Positions 47,290-59,634 are shown, numbered from the stretch's first letter. The stretch: 64,000 bases of DNA from Roseateles sp. DAIF2 (GCF_015624425.1 NZ_CP049919.1:3410001-3474000); one strand, 5' to 3'. The notes: generated by a model not told the origin, from the sequence alone. Translations and numbers: made by a program.

Positions 47290-47587
47290 GGCGATGGCGC
47301 TTCAGGTAACACCAGACAAAGCCGGGGAAACCCAGCGTGATGAACAGGCACAACCCGGCCGCATAGAACTCCCAGCCCTGCGGCTGGCGCTGGCCCAGGC
47401 GGGCTTCCAGCAGGAAGCCCAGGCCCAGGGTCAGCAGGGCCAGCAGCAGCAGTTCCAGCAGCCGCCAGCCGAAGACTTTGGGCTTGAGTTTCGGACCGAC
47501 CAGCAGCAGCCGGTCGCTGAAGTACGGTGCGTTGGCCGCGATCAGCGCGACCAGCAGCACCAGCCAGACCGCGGCGGACTGATCCAT
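47282..47587 (-). CDS. DUF2818 membrane protein
   Basis: The 101-residue protein has three hydrophobic segments (AAVWLVLLVALIAANAP, LLELLLLALLTLGLGFLLE, YAAGLCLFITLGFPGFVW). It matches the DUF2818 family that follows nuoN in betaproteobacteria. Function unknown; the position suggests a link to complex I assembly or membrane context, but that is inference. It begins seven bases after the nuoN stop. Confidence 0.88.
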   Translation of the reverse strand: MDQSAAVWLVLLVALIAANAPYFSDRLLLVGPKLKPKVFGWRLLELLLLALLTLGLGFLLEARLGQRQPQGWEFYAAGLCLFITLGFPGFVWCYLKRHRHG

Positions 47588-47594
47588 CCGCCGT

Positions 47595-49076
47595 TTACGG
47601 GGCCAGCAGCTTGACGATGGCCTGGGCGCACATCGCCATCAGGCCGCCCGGCAGCAGGCCGAAGCCCAGCACCGCGACGCCGTTCAGCGACAGCACCGCG
47701 CGCACATCGGCGGGCGCCTGGATCGGCGCGGTGTCGGTGGGCTCGTCGAAGAACATCACCTTGATGACGCGCAGGTAGTAGAACGCGCCGACCAGGGACA
47801 GCAGCACCGCCACCACGGCCAGGCCGATATAGAACGGCACATTGGTCGCGATCACCGCCTGCAGCACCGACAGCTTGGCGTAGAAGCCGGCCGTCGGCGG
47901 GATGCCGGCGAGCGAGAACATGAAGATCGTCATCACCAGCGCATACCAGGGGCTGCGCTTGGCCAGGCCGGCCAGGTCCTTGATCTCCTCGGCCTCATGA
48001 CCCTGGCGCGACAGCAGCAGGATGATGCCGAAGCTGCCCAGCGTGGTCAGCACATAGGTGACCGCGTAGAACAGCGCCGAGCTGTAGGCGTTGGCGGTCA
48101 GGTCCTTGCTGTCGCCGACGACGCCGGAGGCCAGGCTCAGCAGCATGAAGCCCATCTGCGCGATGGTCGAGTAGGCCAGCATGCGCTTCAGGTTGGTCTG
48201 GGCGATCGCGGCCAGGTTGCCGACGATCAGCGAGATCACCGCCAGCACCAGCAGCATCTGCTGCCAGTCGAAGGCCAGGCCCAGCATGCCCTCCACCAGC
48301 AGGCGGATCGTGATCGCGAACGAGGCCAGCTTCGGCGCGGCGCCGATCAGCAGGGTCATCACGGTCGGCGCGCCCTGGTAGACGTCGGGCACCCACATGT
48401 GGAAGGGCGCGGCACCCAGCTTGAAGGCCAGGCCGGCGACGACGAACACGACGCCGAACACCAGCACCGCCTTGTTCGGTGCGCCGGTGGCGATCACCTC
48501 GAACACGCGCGGGATGTCCAGCGAACCGGTGGCGCCGTACATCATCGACAGGCCGTAGAGCAGGAAGCCCGAGGCCAGCGCGCCCAGCACGAAGTACTTC
48601 ATCGCCGCCTCGGTCGAGACCGCATGGTCGCGACGCAGGGCCACCAGGGCGTACAGCGACAGGCTCATCAGTTCCAGGCCGAGGTAGATGACCAGGAAGT
48701 TGTTGGCCTGCAGCATCACCATGATGCCCAGCAGGGAGAACAGCGACAGCGTGAACAGCTCGCCCTTCAGGATCTCGCGCACGCCGGCATAGGGGCGCGC
48801 ATAGACCAGGGTGACCAGGGTGGCCGCGCAGGCGAAGAAGCCCAGCAGATGGCCCATCGGGTCGGAGACGATCATGCCCTGCATGCCGATCTCGGAGCGA
48901 CCTTCATAGAAGTAGCTGAGGTGCATCGCACCGACCACCACCAGGGTCAGCTGGGTCAGCCAGTAGGTGGGGCGGCGCTGCTCGTCGGTGACCCACAGGT
49001 CGACCATGGCCACCACGCAGGCCATCACCAGCAGGACGATTTCGGGAAAGGCCGTGAGCCAGTTCATAGAGTTCAT
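47595..49076 (-). CDS. nuoN: NADH-quinone oxidoreductase subunit N
   Basis: The 493-residue antiporter-like proton-channel subunit of respiratory complex I has about 14 membrane helices. The motifs YLGLELMSLSLYALVA and LKRMLAYSTIAQMGF hold the conserved Glu and Lys of the channel. The start at 49076 has GAGGG nine bases upstream. It is the last nuo gene, 18 bases after nuoM. Confidence 0.97.
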   Translation of the reverse strand: MNSMNWLTAFPEIVLLVMACVVAMVDLWVTDEQRRPTYWLTQLTLVVVGAMHLSYFYEGRSEIGMQGMIVSDPMGHLLGFFACAATLVTLVYARPYAGVREILKGELFTLSLFSLLGIMVMLQANNFLVIYLGLELMSLSLYALVALRRDHAVSTEAAMKYFVLGALASGFLLYGLSMMYGATGSLDIPRVFEVIATGAPNKAVLVFGVVFVVAGLAFKLGAAPFHMWVPDVYQGAPTVMTLLIGAAPKLASFAITIRLLVEGMLGLAFDWQQMLLVLAVISLIVGNLAAIAQTNLKRMLAYSTIAQMGFMLLSLASGVVGDSKDLTANAYSSALFYAVTYVLTTLGSFGIILLLSRQGHEAEEIKDLAGLAKRSPWYALVMTIFMFSLAGIPPTAGFYAKLSVLQAVIATNVPFYIGLAVVAVLLSLVGAFYYLRVIKVMFFDEPTDTAPIQAPADVRAVLSLNGVAVLGFGLLPGGLMAMCAQAIVKLLAP

Positions 49077-49094
49077 TGTTGACGGCCCTCGGCT

Positions 49095-50573
49095 TTAGGG
49101 AGCGACCAGCTTGGACTGGGCCACATGCTTGAGCAGCTCGGTGACCGACACATGCATCACGTCGGTGAAGGGCTTGGGATACAGGCCCATGTAGAGCACG
49201 GCCACGGCCAGCAAGGCGAGCATCAGGAACTCGCGGGCATTGATGTCCTGCAGCTGGCGCACGTTGTCGTTGGTCACCGCGCCGAAGTAGACGCGCTTGT
49301 ACATCCACAGCGTGTAGGCGGCGCCGAAGATCAGCGCGGTGGCGGAGATAGCGCCAAGCCAGAAGTTGTACTTCACCGTGCCCAGGATCACCATCCACTC
49401 GCCGACGAAGCCGGCGGTGGCGGGCAGACCGCAGTTGGCCATCGCGAACAGCAGCGCGAAGGCGGCGAACTTGGGCATGGTGTTGACCACGCCGCCATAG
49501 GCCGAGATCTCACGCGAATGCACGCGGTCGTACAGCACGCCGATGCACAGGAACATCGCGCCGGAGACGAAGCCGTGCGAGATCATCTGCACCAGGCCGC
49601 CGGAGACGCCCAGCTCGTTGAAGACGAAGAAGCCCAGGGTCACGAAGCCCATGTGGGCGACCGACGAATAGGCCACCAGCTTCTTCATGTCCTGCTGCAC
49701 CAGGGCGACCAGGCCCACGTACACGACGGCGATCAGCGACAGCGCGATGATGACCCAGGCGTACTCGCGCGCGGCGTCCGGCGCGATCGGCATCGAGAAG
49801 CGCAGGAAGCCGTAGGCGCCCAGCTTCAGCATGATCGCGGCCAGCACGACGGAACCGCCGGTCGGCGCTTCCACGTGGGCGTCCGGCAGCCAGGTGTGCA
49901 CCGGCCACATCGGCACCTTCACCGCGAAGGCCGCGAAGAAGGCGAAGAACAGCAGGGTCTGGGCCGACAGCGGCAGCGGCAGCTGGTGCCAGCTCAGGAT
50001 GTCGAAGCTGCCGCCGGACTTCAGGTACAGGTACAGCAGCGCGATCAGCATCAGCAGCGAGCCGGCCAGCGTGTACAGGAAGAACTTGAAGGCCGCGTAG
50101 ACACGGCGCGGGCCGCCCCAGACGCCGATGATGATGTACATCGGGATCAGGGTCGCCTCGAAGAAGACGTAGAACAGCAGGCCGTCCAGCGCCGAGAACA
50201 CGCCGATCATCAGACCGGACAGCACCAGGAAGGCGCCCATGTACTGGTTGACGCGGTACTCGATCACCTCCCAGGCCGCGATCACCACGATGATGGTGAT
50301 GAAGGCGGTCAGCGGCACGAACCACATCGAGATGCCGTCGACACCCAGGTGGTAGAACACATTGAAGCGTTCGATCCAGGCCTGCTTCTCGACGAACTGC
50401 ATGCCGACCAGCGCGGTATCGAAACCGGTGATCAGCGGCAGGGTGACCAGGAAACTGACGACCGAGGCCACCAGCGCCAGCCAGCGCACGGTGTTGGCCT
50501 GTTCGTCACGACCCAGGGCCAGCAGCAGCAGACCGCAGGCGATGGGCAACCAAATGGCAAGACTTAGCAACAT
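49095..50573 (-). CDS. nuoM: NADH-quinone oxidoreductase subunit M
   Basis: The 492-residue antiporter-like subunit of complex I is a membrane proton channel. Typical stretches include FYVFFEATLIPMYIIIGVWGG with the channel glutamate, TWLPDAHVEAPTGGSV and KKLVAYSSVAHMGF. Length is normal. It lies between nuoL (20-base gap) and nuoN (18-base gap). Confidence 0.97.
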   Translation of the reverse strand: MLLSLAIWLPIACGLLLLALGRDEQANTVRWLALVASVVSFLVTLPLITGFDTALVGMQFVEKQAWIERFNVFYHLGVDGISMWFVPLTAFITIIVVIAAWEVIEYRVNQYMGAFLVLSGLMIGVFSALDGLLFYVFFEATLIPMYIIIGVWGGPRRVYAAFKFFLYTLAGSLLMLIALLYLYLKSGGSFDILSWHQLPLPLSAQTLLFFAFFAAFAVKVPMWPVHTWLPDAHVEAPTGGSVVLAAIMLKLGAYGFLRFSMPIAPDAAREYAWVIIALSLIAVVYVGLVALVQQDMKKLVAYSSVAHMGFVTLGFFVFNELGVSGGLVQMISHGFVSGAMFLCIGVLYDRVHSREISAYGGVVNTMPKFAAFALLFAMANCGLPATAGFVGEWMVILGTVKYNFWLGAISATALIFGAAYTLWMYKRVYFGAVTNDNVRQLQDINAREFLMLALLAVAVLYMGLYPKPFTDVMHVSVTELLKHVAQSKLVAP

Positions 50574-50593
50574 TCTTGTTCTCCGCCCTCGAC

Positions 50594-52645
50594 TCAGAAG
50601 CCCGCCAGGGCCTTGAATTGGGGCCCGATATAAGGCCAGAGCTTCCAGGTCATCAGACCGATCACGCCCAGGATCATCACCAGCGCGTACCAGTACAGGT
50701 GGCCGGTCTGGACACGGCGCACGATCGCGGCGATGCCGCCGATGCCACGCGCCGAGCCGTTGATCAGCACACCGTCGATCACGCCCTGGTCGCCCACCTT
50801 CCAGGCCACCAGGCCCAGGCCGCGGGCCAGCTTGGCCAGGATGTTTTCGTTGATCCAGTCCATGAAGTACTTGTTCTCCAGGATCACGACCAGTGGACGC
50901 AGCACCTTCGCCAGGGTCGCGGGGATCGCGGGCCAGACCATGTAGAACAGGTAGGCGGTCACGACACCGGCCAAGGCCAGCCAGAACGGCGCGGTCTGCA
51001 GGCCGTGCAGCGCCATCGCGCCGGCGCCATGGAACATCTCGCGCAGCTCGGTCATCGCATGGTGCGCGCCGTGGTTGACGAAGATCGAATCCTTGAAGAA
51101 ATCGCCGAACAGCATCGGCTGGATCGCCAGGAAGCCGATCACGACCGAGGGGATCGCCAGCAGCACCAGCGGCGCGGTCACGACCCAGGGCGACTCGTGC
51201 GGCACGTGTGGCTCATGGTGGTGATCATCGTCGTGATGGTCATGCTCGCCCGGGAAGGGCTTGTGGCGGAAATGCTCCTTGCCATGGAAGACCAGGAAGT
51301 ACATCCGGAAGCTGTAGAAGGCGGTCACGAACACGCCGGCCAGCACCGCGAAGCCCGCGAAACCGGCGCCCGGCAGATGGCTGGCGTGCACGGCCTCGAT
51401 GATCGAGTCCTTCGAGTAGAAGCCCGAGAACAGCGGCGTGCCGATCAGGGCCAGCGAACCCAAGAGCGAGGTGATCCAGGTGATGGGCATGTACTTGCGC
51501 AGGCCGCCCATGTTGCGGATGTCCTGGTCATGGTGCATGCCGATGATCACCGAGCCGGCGCCGAGGAACAGCAGGGCCTTGAAGAAGGCATGCGTCATCA
51601 GGTGGAACACGGCGACCGAGTAGGCCGAGACGCCCAGCGCCACGGTCATGTAGCCCAGCTGCGACAGGGTCGAGTAGGCGACGACGCGCTTGATGTCGTT
51701 CTGGATGATGCCCATGAAGCCCATGAACAGGGCCGTGATCGCACCGATCACCAGGATGAAGTTCAGCGCGGTGTCCGACAGCTCGAACAGCGGCGACATG
51801 CGGGCCACCATGAAGATGCCGGCGGTCACCATGGTCGCGGCGTGGATCAGCGCGGAGATCGGGGTCGGGCCCTCCATCGAATCCGGCAGCCAGACATGCA
51901 GCGGGAACTGGGCGGACTTGCCCATCGCGCCGATGAACAGGCAGATGCAGGCCACGCTCAGCATCATCCAGTCGCCGCCCCACAGCGGCGAGGGGAAGGC
52001 GATCTTGGACAGCTCGTCGGCCTTGGCGAAGGTCTCGGTGTAGTTCAGCGAACCGCCGTAGGCCACCAGCAGGCCGATGCCCAGGATGAAACCGAAGTCG
52101 CCGACCCGGTTCACCAGGAAGGCCTTCATATTGGCGAAGATCGCCGTCGGCTTGGTGTACCAGAAGCCGATCAGCAGATACGACACCAGGCCCACCGCCT
52201 CCCAGCCGAAGAACAGCTGCAGCATGTTGTTGCTCATCACGAGCATCAGCATGGAGAAGGTGAACAGCGAGATGTAGCTGAAGAAGCGCTGGTAGCCCGG
52301 GTCCTCTTCCATGTAGCCGATGGTGTAGATATGCACCATCAGCGACACGAAGGTCACCACCACCATCATCATCGCGGTCAGGCCGTCGACCAGGAAGCCG
52401 ACCTCCATCTTCAGGCCGCCCAGCACCATCCATTCGTAGATGGTCTCGTTGAAGCGGGCGCCGTCCACGGCGACCGACTTCAGCACCATGGCCGAGATGA
52501 TGAAGGCGATCAGCACGCCCAGGATCGTGACGGTGTGGGCGCCGCGGCGGCCCACCTGCTTGCCGAACAGGCCGGCCACGATGGCGCCGACCAGGGGTGC
52601 CAGCGGCACCGCCAGCAGCATGTTCTGAGAAAGTGTTGCAGACAT
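50594..52645 (-). CDS. nuoL: NADH-quinone oxidoreductase subunit L
   Basis: The 683-residue distal antiporter-like subunit of complex I has a long C-terminal extension with the lateral helix that spans the membrane arm. Motifs include FFGWEAVGLVSYLLIGFW, LHVWLPDSMEGPTPISALIHAATMV (broken by chain position) and KRVVAYSTLSQLGYM. A His/Asp-rich loop (EHDHHDDDHHHEPH) lies near residue 470, a common but variable feature in betaproteobacterial NuoL. It follows nuoK by 19 bases. Confidence 0.97.
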   Translation of the reverse strand: MSATLSQNMLLAVPLAPLVGAIVAGLFGKQVGRRGAHTVTILGVLIAFIISAMVLKSVAVDGARFNETIYEWMVLGGLKMEVGFLVDGLTAMMMVVVTFVSLMVHIYTIGYMEEDPGYQRFFSYISLFTFSMLMLVMSNNMLQLFFGWEAVGLVSYLLIGFWYTKPTAIFANMKAFLVNRVGDFGFILGIGLLVAYGGSLNYTETFAKADELSKIAFPSPLWGGDWMMLSVACICLFIGAMGKSAQFPLHVWLPDSMEGPTPISALIHAATMVTAGIFMVARMSPLFELSDTALNFILVIGAITALFMGFMGIIQNDIKRVVAYSTLSQLGYMTVALGVSAYSVAVFHLMTHAFFKALLFLGAGSVIIGMHHDQDIRNMGGLRKYMPITWITSLLGSLALIGTPLFSGFYSKDSIIEAVHASHLPGAGFAGFAVLAGVFVTAFYSFRMYFLVFHGKEHFRHKPFPGEHDHHDDDHHHEPHVPHESPWVVTAPLVLLAIPSVVIGFLAIQPMLFGDFFKDSIFVNHGAHHAMTELREMFHGAGAMALHGLQTAPFWLALAGVVTAYLFYMVWPAIPATLAKVLRPLVVILENKYFMDWINENILAKLARGLGLVAWKVGDQGVIDGVLINGSARGIGGIAAIVRRVQTGHLYWYALVMILGVIGLMTWKLWPYIGPQFKALAGF

Positions 52646-52664
52646 CTTGATGCGTCCTGTTCCT

Positions 52665-52976
52665 TTAGCCCTTGAGCTGGTCCAGCTCTTCCACGTTGAT
52701 CGTGGCGCGGTTGCGGAACAGCACGACCAGGATGGCCAGGCCGATGGCCGACTCGGCCGCGGCCACGGTCAGGATGAAGAACACGAAGACCTGACCCGCC
52801 ATGTCACCCAGGTAATGGGAGAAGGCGATGAAGTTCATGTTGACCGCCAGCAGCATCAGCTCGATGGCCATCAGCAGCACGATCAGGTTCTTGCGGTTCA
52901 GGAAAATGCCGATCACCGACAGCGCGAACAGGATCGCGCCCAGCGTCAGGAAATGTCCCAGGGTCAGCGCGGCCAT
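52665..52976 (-). CDS. nuoK: NADH-quinone oxidoreductase subunit K
   Basis: The 103-residue membrane subunit of complex I has three helices and two conserved membrane glutamates (in [13 protein letters not shown] and [13 protein letters not shown]) that take part in proton transfer. Length is typical. The start lies one base after the nuoJ stop. Confidence 0.97.
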   Translation of the reverse strand: MAALTLGHFLTLGAILFALSVIGIFLNRKNLIVLLMAIELMLLAVNMNFIAFSHYLGDMAGQVFVFFILTVAAAESAIGLAILVVLFRNRATINVEELDQLKG

Positions 52977-52977
52977 C

Positions 52978-53622
52978 TCAAGCGCCTCCTTGCGTGTTGT
53001 TCTCGGCGGCGGGTTGGGCCGGCACCTCGATGGTGGGCTGCATCTTGACGATGCGCAGGCGGTCGCCCTTCTTGACCCGGACCTGCTCGGAGGGGTTCTG
53101 GTAGCGCGAGTCCTTGCGCTGGCGCAGGGTCAGCGCGATCGCCGCGATGATGGCCACCAGCAGCAGCACCGCCGCGATCTGCAGCGGATACAGGTAATGC
53201 GTGTAGATGTCGATGCCGAGCAGCTTGGTGTTGCCCATCTTGACCGCTTCGGCCGAGAGCTCGGGCGCCTCGCTGACGCGGAAGCCGCCCATCAGCACCG
53301 CGGCCATCTCCAGCGCGATCAGCGCGCCGACCAGGCCGGCCAGCGGCAGGTGCTTCCAGAAGCCCTCGCGCACATTGTCGGAGTTGATGTCCAGCATCAT
53401 CACGACGAACAGGAACAGCACCATCACCGCGCCGATATAGACCAGCACCAGGGCGATGGAGAGGAACTCGGCCTTCAGCAGCATCCAGATGCAGGCTGCA
53501 TTGAAGAAGGCGAGGATCAGGAACAGGGCGGCGTGCACGGTGCTGCGTGCCGTGATCACACGGAACGAGGCGCCGAGCAGCACGGCCGAGAAGACATAGA
53601 AAAGCGCGGTGATGGTATCCAT
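52978..53622 (-). CDS. nuoJ: NADH-quinone oxidoreductase subunit J
   Basis: The 214-residue membrane subunit of complex I has five helices and the conserved [20 protein letters not shown] segment near the pi-bulge helix. A hydrophilic C-terminal tail of about 45 residues follows, as in other betaproteobacteria. The ATG at 53622 begins the conserved helix; a frame open further upstream runs into the hairpin-rich gap after nuoI. Confidence 0.96.
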   Translation of the reverse strand: MDTITALFYVFSAVLLGASFRVITARSTVHAALFLILAFFNAACIWMLLKAEFLSIALVLVYIGAVMVLFLFVVMMLDINSDNVREGFWKHLPLAGLVGALIALEMAAVLMGGFRVSEAPELSAEAVKMGNTKLLGIDIYTHYLYPLQIAAVLLLVAIIAAIALTLRQRKDSRYQNPSEQVRVKKGDRLRIVKMQPTIEVPAQPAAENNTQGGA

Positions 53623-53697
53623 GCGGTTCCAGCAAACACGTGGTCTCGTCCTTGAGTCGTCCGCCGGGCCGTCAAGATTTGATCTTTGACGACTCTT

Positions 53698-53747
53698 GCA
53701 GATGGGTGGCGGCACCGCCGCTGCTCATCTGCGTCCCCCAGGGGGAC
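53698..53747 (-). other. Hairpins in the nuoI-nuoJ gap
   Basis: The 150-base gap between nuoI and nuoJ is the only large one in the operon. GCAGATG (53698-53704) pairs with CATCTGC (53726-53732), enclosing GCGGC-ACC-GCCGC. Immediately next to it GTCCCCC-A-GGGGGAC (53733-53747) forms a second dyad. No T-run follows on the minus strand. Confidence 0.6.
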
Positions 53748-53772
53748 CGGCCGGGTACTCCCGGACGAGGGG

Positions 53773-54255
53773 TCAACGATATTTGGCGTCGGCCTCCTTG
53801 GTGGCTGCGATTTCTTGTTCGTAGCGGTCGCCGACGGCCAGCAGCATGTCCTTGGTGAAGTACAGGTCGCCGCGTTTTTCGCCGTGGTATTCGAAGATGT
53901 TGGTTTCGACGATCGAGTCCACCGGGCAGCTTTCCTCGCAGAAGCCGCAGAAGATGCACTTGGTCAGGTCGATGTCGTAGCGCGTGGTGCGGCGCGAACC
54001 GTCGGCACGCACGTCGGACTCGATCGTGATCGCCATCGCCGGGCAGACCGCCTCGCAGAGCTTGCAGGCGATGCAGCGCTCCTCGCCGTTGTCATAGCGG
54101 CGCAGCGCGTGCAGACCGCGGAAGCGCGGCGACAGCGGCGTCTTCTCCTCGGGGAACTGCACCGTGATGTTGCGCGACAGGAAATGCCGGCCGGTCAGGG
54201 CCATGCCCTTGAACAGCTCGGTGAGCATGAAGCTCTTGACGAAATCTTTCAGCAT
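53773..54255 (-). CDS. nuoI: NADH-quinone oxidoreductase subunit I
   Basis: The 160-residue peripheral subunit of complex I carries two [4Fe-4S] clusters (N6a, N6b), with motifs [12 protein letters not shown] and [12 protein letters not shown]. It passes electrons from NuoG towards NuoB. The ATG at 54255 fits the conserved start ([16 protein letters not shown]). It lies 11 bases after nuoH; the gap to nuoJ downstream is unusually long. Confidence 0.97.
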   Translation of the reverse strand: MLKDFVKSFMLTELFKGMALTGRHFLSRNITVQFPEEKTPLSPRFRGLHALRRYDNGEERCIACKLCEAVCPAMAITIESDVRADGSRRTTRYDIDLTKCIFCGFCEESCPVDSIVETNIFEYHGEKRGDLYFTKDMLLAVGDRYEQEIAATKEADAKYR

Positions 54256-54266
54256 CGCTTCTTCTC

Positions 54267-55364
54267 TTACTTCCAGATATTGAAGGGCGACTGGATCCAC
54301 AGACCGACCACCACCAGCCAGACCAGGGTCACGGGGATGAAGATCTTCCAGCCCAGACGCATGATCTGGTCATAACGGAAACGCGGGAACGTGCAGCGCA
54401 CCCACAGGAACAGGGTCACGACGAAGAAGGTCTTGCCGAACAGCCAGGCCCAGTTCCAGAACGCCATCGTGTTCTGGATGAACTGCGGCGTCTCCATGCC
54501 CAGCAGGCTCCAGGAGATCGGCGCGCTCCAGCCGCCCAGGAACATGATGACGGCCAGCGCCGACACCAGGATCATGTTGGCGTACTCGGCCAGGAAGAAC
54601 ATCGCGAAGGACATGCCCGAGTACTCGATCATGTGGCCGGCCACGATTTCCGACTCGCCTTCCACCACGTCGAAGGGGTGGCGGTTCGTCTCGGCCAGGC
54701 CGGAGATGAAGTACACGATGAACACCGGCAGCAGCGGCAGCCAGTTCCAGGACAGGAAGTTCAGGCCCATCGAGGCGAAGATGCCCGCTTCCTGCGACTG
54801 CACCACCGTCGTCATGTTCAGGCTGCCGGTCACCATCAGCACGACCACCAGCGCAAAGCCCATCGCGATCTCGTAGGAGACCATCTGGGCCGAGGCGCGC
54901 AGCGCGCCCAGGAACGCGTACTTCGAGTTGGACGCCCAGCCGGCGATGATCACGCCGTAGACCTCCAGCGACATGATCGCCATGATGAACAGCAGGCCGG
55001 CGTTGATGTTCGCGACCGCGGTCTCGGGGCCGAAGGGCACGACGGCCCAGGCGGCCAGCGCCGGCATGATGGTCAGCACCGGGCCGAGGAAGAACAGGCC
55101 CTTGTTGGCGGCCGTCGGGCGGATGATCTCCTTGAAGATCAGCTTCACCGCATCGGCGATCGGGGTCAGCAGGCCGTAGGGGCCGACGCGGTTCGGGCCC
55201 GGGCGGATCTGCGACCAGCCGATGGCCTTGCGCTCCCACAGGGTCAGGTAGGCGACGCAAATCATCAGCGGCGCGACCACCGCGATGATCTTCATCAGGC
55301 TCCAGACCAGGGGCCAGATGCCGCCCAGCAGGGATGCGCCGGAGGTGTAGAGGGTATCGATCAT
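54267..55364 (-). CDS. nuoH: NADH-quinone oxidoreductase subunit H
   Basis: The 365-residue membrane subunit of complex I has eight helices and joins the peripheral arm to the membrane arm, forming part of the quinone chamber. Signatures include [21 protein letters not shown] and [18 protein letters not shown]. Length is slightly above that of Escherichia coli and normal for this group. It follows nuoG by 16 bases. Confidence 0.97.
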   Translation of the reverse strand: MIDTLYTSGASLLGGIWPLVWSLMKIIAVVAPLMICVAYLTLWERKAIGWSQIRPGPNRVGPYGLLTPIADAVKLIFKEIIRPTAANKGLFFLGPVLTIMPALAAWAVVPFGPETAVANINAGLLFIMAIMSLEVYGVIIAGWASNSKYAFLGALRASAQMVSYEIAMGFALVVVLMVTGSLNMTTVVQSQEAGIFASMGLNFLSWNWLPLLPVFIVYFISGLAETNRHPFDVVEGESEIVAGHMIEYSGMSFAMFFLAEYANMILVSALAVIMFLGGWSAPISWSLLGMETPQFIQNTMAFWNWAWLFGKTFFVVTLFLWVRCTFPRFRYDQIMRLGWKIFIPVTLVWLVVVGLWIQSPFNIWK

Positions 55365-55380
55365 GATGGTGTTCGCGTCC

Positions 55381-57717
55381 TCAGGCCTTGCTCACGGTCA
55401 GGGTGCCGAACAGGGCACCGAGGGCGGCGGTCTCGGCCAGACCGGCCGGCACGCGCACGACATTGGCGGGCAGGCCCGGTTCCAGCCTGGCGTTCAGCTC
55501 GGCGGCGCCGGCGCCGTCCTGGGTGATGCGCACGCGCGCGCCCTTCTCCGCCAGACCGAGCTGCTCCCACAGCGCGCTCGGGATGCCGGCGGCGGCGGCC
55601 TGACGGCCATCGGCGGTCAGCTGCAGCGACGAGGCCTGGCGCACCAGCGCGTCGGCGGCATAGATCGGCAGCGAACCCAGGCGCTCGACGCCAGCGGCGG
55701 CGACACCGTTCAACTGCACCGCGGCCGAGGAGGCGTTGGACAGGCGGGCCGACAGGTCGGCGGCGTCGACGCCCAGCGCCTCGGCCTTGACCTGCTCCGA
55801 GCTTTCCTGCGCGAAGCCGTCCAGCCCCAGCAGATTGCCCAGCACACGCAGGATCTTCCAGCCCGGGCGGGTCTCGGCGCGCGGCTTGACGACGCCGACG
55901 AAGCTCTGGGCGCGGCCCTCGGCATTGACGAAGGTGCCCGAGGTCTCGGTGAACGGTGCGGTCGGCAGCAGCACGTCGGCGTATTCCAGACCGGTCTTGA
56001 AGGGGCTCAGCACGACCACCATCTCGGCGGCGGCCAGGGCCTTGGCCGCGGCGGCGGCATTGGCGCCGTCCAGCACCGGATCGGTGTTCAGCAGCAGAAC
56101 AGCCTTCAGGCTCTCGCCGCCCAGCATCTGGCCGGCGTTCAGGCCACCGGCTTGCGGCAGCGCGCCGACCAGCTGCGCGCCGACGGTGTTGGCGGCCTCG
56201 GTCAGGTAGCCGACCGTGGCGCCGGTCTGCGCGGCGATCCAGTTGGCCAGGCTCAGGAGGCTGGCGGCCTGCGGGTGCTGCGCGGCGGCGTTGCCCAGCA
56301 GCACGGCCTTCTTCTGGCCGGACAGCAGCGCGGCGGCGATCGCCTTGGCGGCGCCGGTCGCGTTGCCGGCGGCGGGTGCTGTGGCGCCGGTCGAGGCGGC
56401 GATGGCGGCGGCCACATCGGCCAGGCCCTGCACCCAGGCGCTCGGCGCCAGGGTGACGCGGGTGGCGACGGGCATCAGCCAGCTGTCATCGCTGCCGCCC
56501 AGTGCGACGATCTGCGCGCCGCGGCGGGCGGCCTGGCGCAGACGCTGCGCGAACAGCGGGTGATCCTTGCGCAGCTGCGAGCCGATCACGAAGGCGCGGT
56601 CCAGCTCGGACAGCGCGGCGATCGAGCTGCCCAGCCACTGGGCTTTGCCGGCCTCGGCCACATTGCCGAAATCGGCGTGGCGCAGGCGGTGGTCGATGTT
56701 CTGGCTGCCCAGACCGCGCACCAGCTTGGCCAGCAGGTGCAGCTCCTCGACGGTGCTGTGGGCCGAACCCAGCGCGCCGATCGCGGCCGCGCCATGGTCG
56801 CTCTTGATGCCCTTCAGGCCGTTGGCCACATATTCCAGCGCGGTGGTCCAGTCGACGGCCTTCCAGGCACCGCCCTGCTTGATCATCGGCTGGTTGATGC
56901 GGGCGTCGCTGTTCAGGGCCTCGTAGGAGAAGCGGTCGCGGTCGGCGATCCAGCACTCGTTGACGGCCTCGTTCTCCTGCGGCACGACGCGCATCACCTC
57001 GTTGCCCTTGACCTGCACGATCAGGTTGGCGCCGGTGGAGTCATGCGGCGAGACGCTCTTGCGGCGCGACAGCTCCCAGGTGCGGGCGCTGTAGCGGAAG
57101 GGCTTGCTGGTCAGCGCGCCGACCGGGCAGATGTCGATCATATTGCCCGACAGCTCGGAATCGACGGTGCGGCCGACGAAGGTCTGGATCTCGCTGTGCT
57201 CGCCGCGGTGCGCCATGCCCAGCTCCATCTGGCCGGAGATCTCCTGGCCGAAACGGACGCAACGGGTGCAATGGATGCAACGGCTCATCTCCTCCATGGA
57301 GATCAGCGGGCCGACGTTCTTGTGGAACACCACGCGCTTCTCTTCCGAGTAGCGCGACTTGCCGCCACCGTAGCCGACGGCCAGATCCTGCAGCTGGCAC
57401 TCGCCGCCCTGGTCGCAGATCGGGCAATCCAGCGGGTGGTTGATCAGCAGGAACTCCATCACGCCCTGCTGGGCCTTGATGGCTTTCTCGCTCTTGGTGC
57501 GCACGATCATGCCCTGCGTCACCGGCGTGGCGCAGGCCGGCATCGGCTTGGGCGCCTTCTCCACGTCCACCAGGCACATGCGGCAGTTGGCGGCGATGGA
57601 GAGCTTCTTGTGGTAGCAGAAGTGGGGGATGTAGGTGCCGGCCTTCTCGGCGGCATGCATCACCATGCTGCCTTCCTTGACCTCTACCTTCTTGCCGTCG
57701 AGTTCGATTTCAACCAT
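55381..57717 (-). CDS. nuoG: NADH-quinone oxidoreductase subunit G
   Basis: The 778-residue large iron-sulfur subunit has an N-terminal [2Fe-2S] site ([12 protein letters not shown]), the His/Cys-ligated [4Fe-4S] cluster region ([14 protein letters not shown]) and [15 protein letters not shown] molybdopterin-oxidoreductase-like fold without cofactor function follows. The ATG at 57717 has an AGGACAG site and begins the conserved [16 protein letters not shown] at 57738 overlaps nuoF and is less likely. Confidence 0.96.
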   Translation of the reverse strand: MVEIELDGKKVEVKEGSMVMHAAEKAGTYIPHFCYHKKLSIAANCRMCLVDVEKAPKPMPACATPVTQGMIVRTKSEKAIKAQQGVMEFLLINHPLDCPICDQGGECQLQDLAVGYGGGKSRYSEEKRVVFHKNVGPLISMEEMSRCIHCTRCVRFGQEISGQMELGMAHRGEHSEIQTFVGRTVDSELSGNMIDICPVGALTSKPFRYSARTWELSRRKSVSPHDSTGANLIVQVKGNEVMRVVPQENEAVNECWIADRDRFSYEALNSDARINQPMIKQGGAWKAVDWTTALEYVANGLKGIKSDHGAAAIGALGSAHSTVEELHLLAKLVRGLGSQNIDHRLRHADFGNVAEAGKAQWLGSSIAALSELDRAFVIGSQLRKDHPLFAQRLRQAARRGAQIVALGGSDDSWLMPVATRVTLAPSAWVQGLADVAAAIAASTGATAPAAGNATGAAKAIAAALLSGQKKAVLLGNAAAQHPQAASLLSLANWIAAQTGATVGYLTEAANTVGAQLVGALPQAGGLNAGQMLGGESLKAVLLLNTDPVLDGANAAAAAKALAAAEMVVVLSPFKTGLEYADVLLPTAPFTETSGTFVNAEGRAQSFVGVVKPRAETRPGWKILRVLGNLLGLDGFAQESSEQVKAEALGVDAADLSARLSNASSAAVQLNGVAAAGVERLGSLPIYAADALVRQASSLQLTADGRQAAAAGIPSALWEQLGLAEKGARVRITQDGAGAAELNARLEPGLPANVVRVPAGLAETAALGALFGTLTVSKA

Positions 57718-57734
57718 GTTCTGTCCTGGCTCGC

Positions 57735-59096
<1,362 letters not shown>

Positions 59097-59108
59097 GCTT
59101 CCCATCCC

Positions 59109-59627
59109 TCAGTTCTTGGCCGCGGCGTGGGCACGCAGCGTGTCGACCAGTTCGTCCAGGCGCTGCTCGCTCATGAAGCTGCACATCTGGCGGTCGTTGA
59201 CCAGCATCACCGGCGCGTCGGCGCAGGCCCCCAGGCATTCACTCTTCTGCACGGTGAACAGGCCGTCGGCCGTCGTGCCGCCCGCCTCCACACCCAGCTT
59301 GTGGCAGAGGTGGTCCAGCGCGGTCTGGCCGTCGCGCAGCTGGCAGGGCAGGTTCGCGCAGACGTTCAGCTTGAACTTGCCCAGCTGGCGCTGGTTGTAC
59401 ATGTTGTAAAAGGTCGTGACCTCGTAGACCGCGATCGCGGGCATGCCCAGATACGAGGCGATCACGTCCTCGGCCGCGCGCGAGACGAAGCCCTCTTCCT
59501 GCTGCACGATCGAGAGGCAGGCCATCACGGCGGACTGGGCCTGCTCCGCCGGGTACTTGGCCACTTCGCGGGCGAAGCGGGCCGCGGTGGCCTCGCTCAG
59601 AACATATTCGCTGGTGTTGCTGCTCAT
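59109..59627 (-). CDS. nuoE: NADH-quinone oxidoreductase subunit E
   Basis: The 172-residue thioredoxin-fold subunit of complex I holds the N1a [2Fe-2S] cluster, with cysteines in C-x4-C (VCANLPC) and C-x3-C (ECLGAC). The ATG at 59627 lies seven bases downstream of the nuoD stop and starts the conserved region. It works with NuoF and NuoG as the NADH-oxidising module. Confidence 0.96.
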   Translation of the reverse strand: MSSNTSEYVLSEATAARFAREVAKYPAEQAQSAVMACLSIVQQEEGFVSRAAEDVIASYLGMPAIAVYEVTTFYNMYNQRQLGKFKLNVCANLPCQLRDGQTALDHLCHKLGVEAGGTTADGLFTVQKSECLGACADAPVMLVNDRQMCSFMSEQRLDELVDTLRAHAAAKN

Positions 59628-59634
59628 CGGTCGC

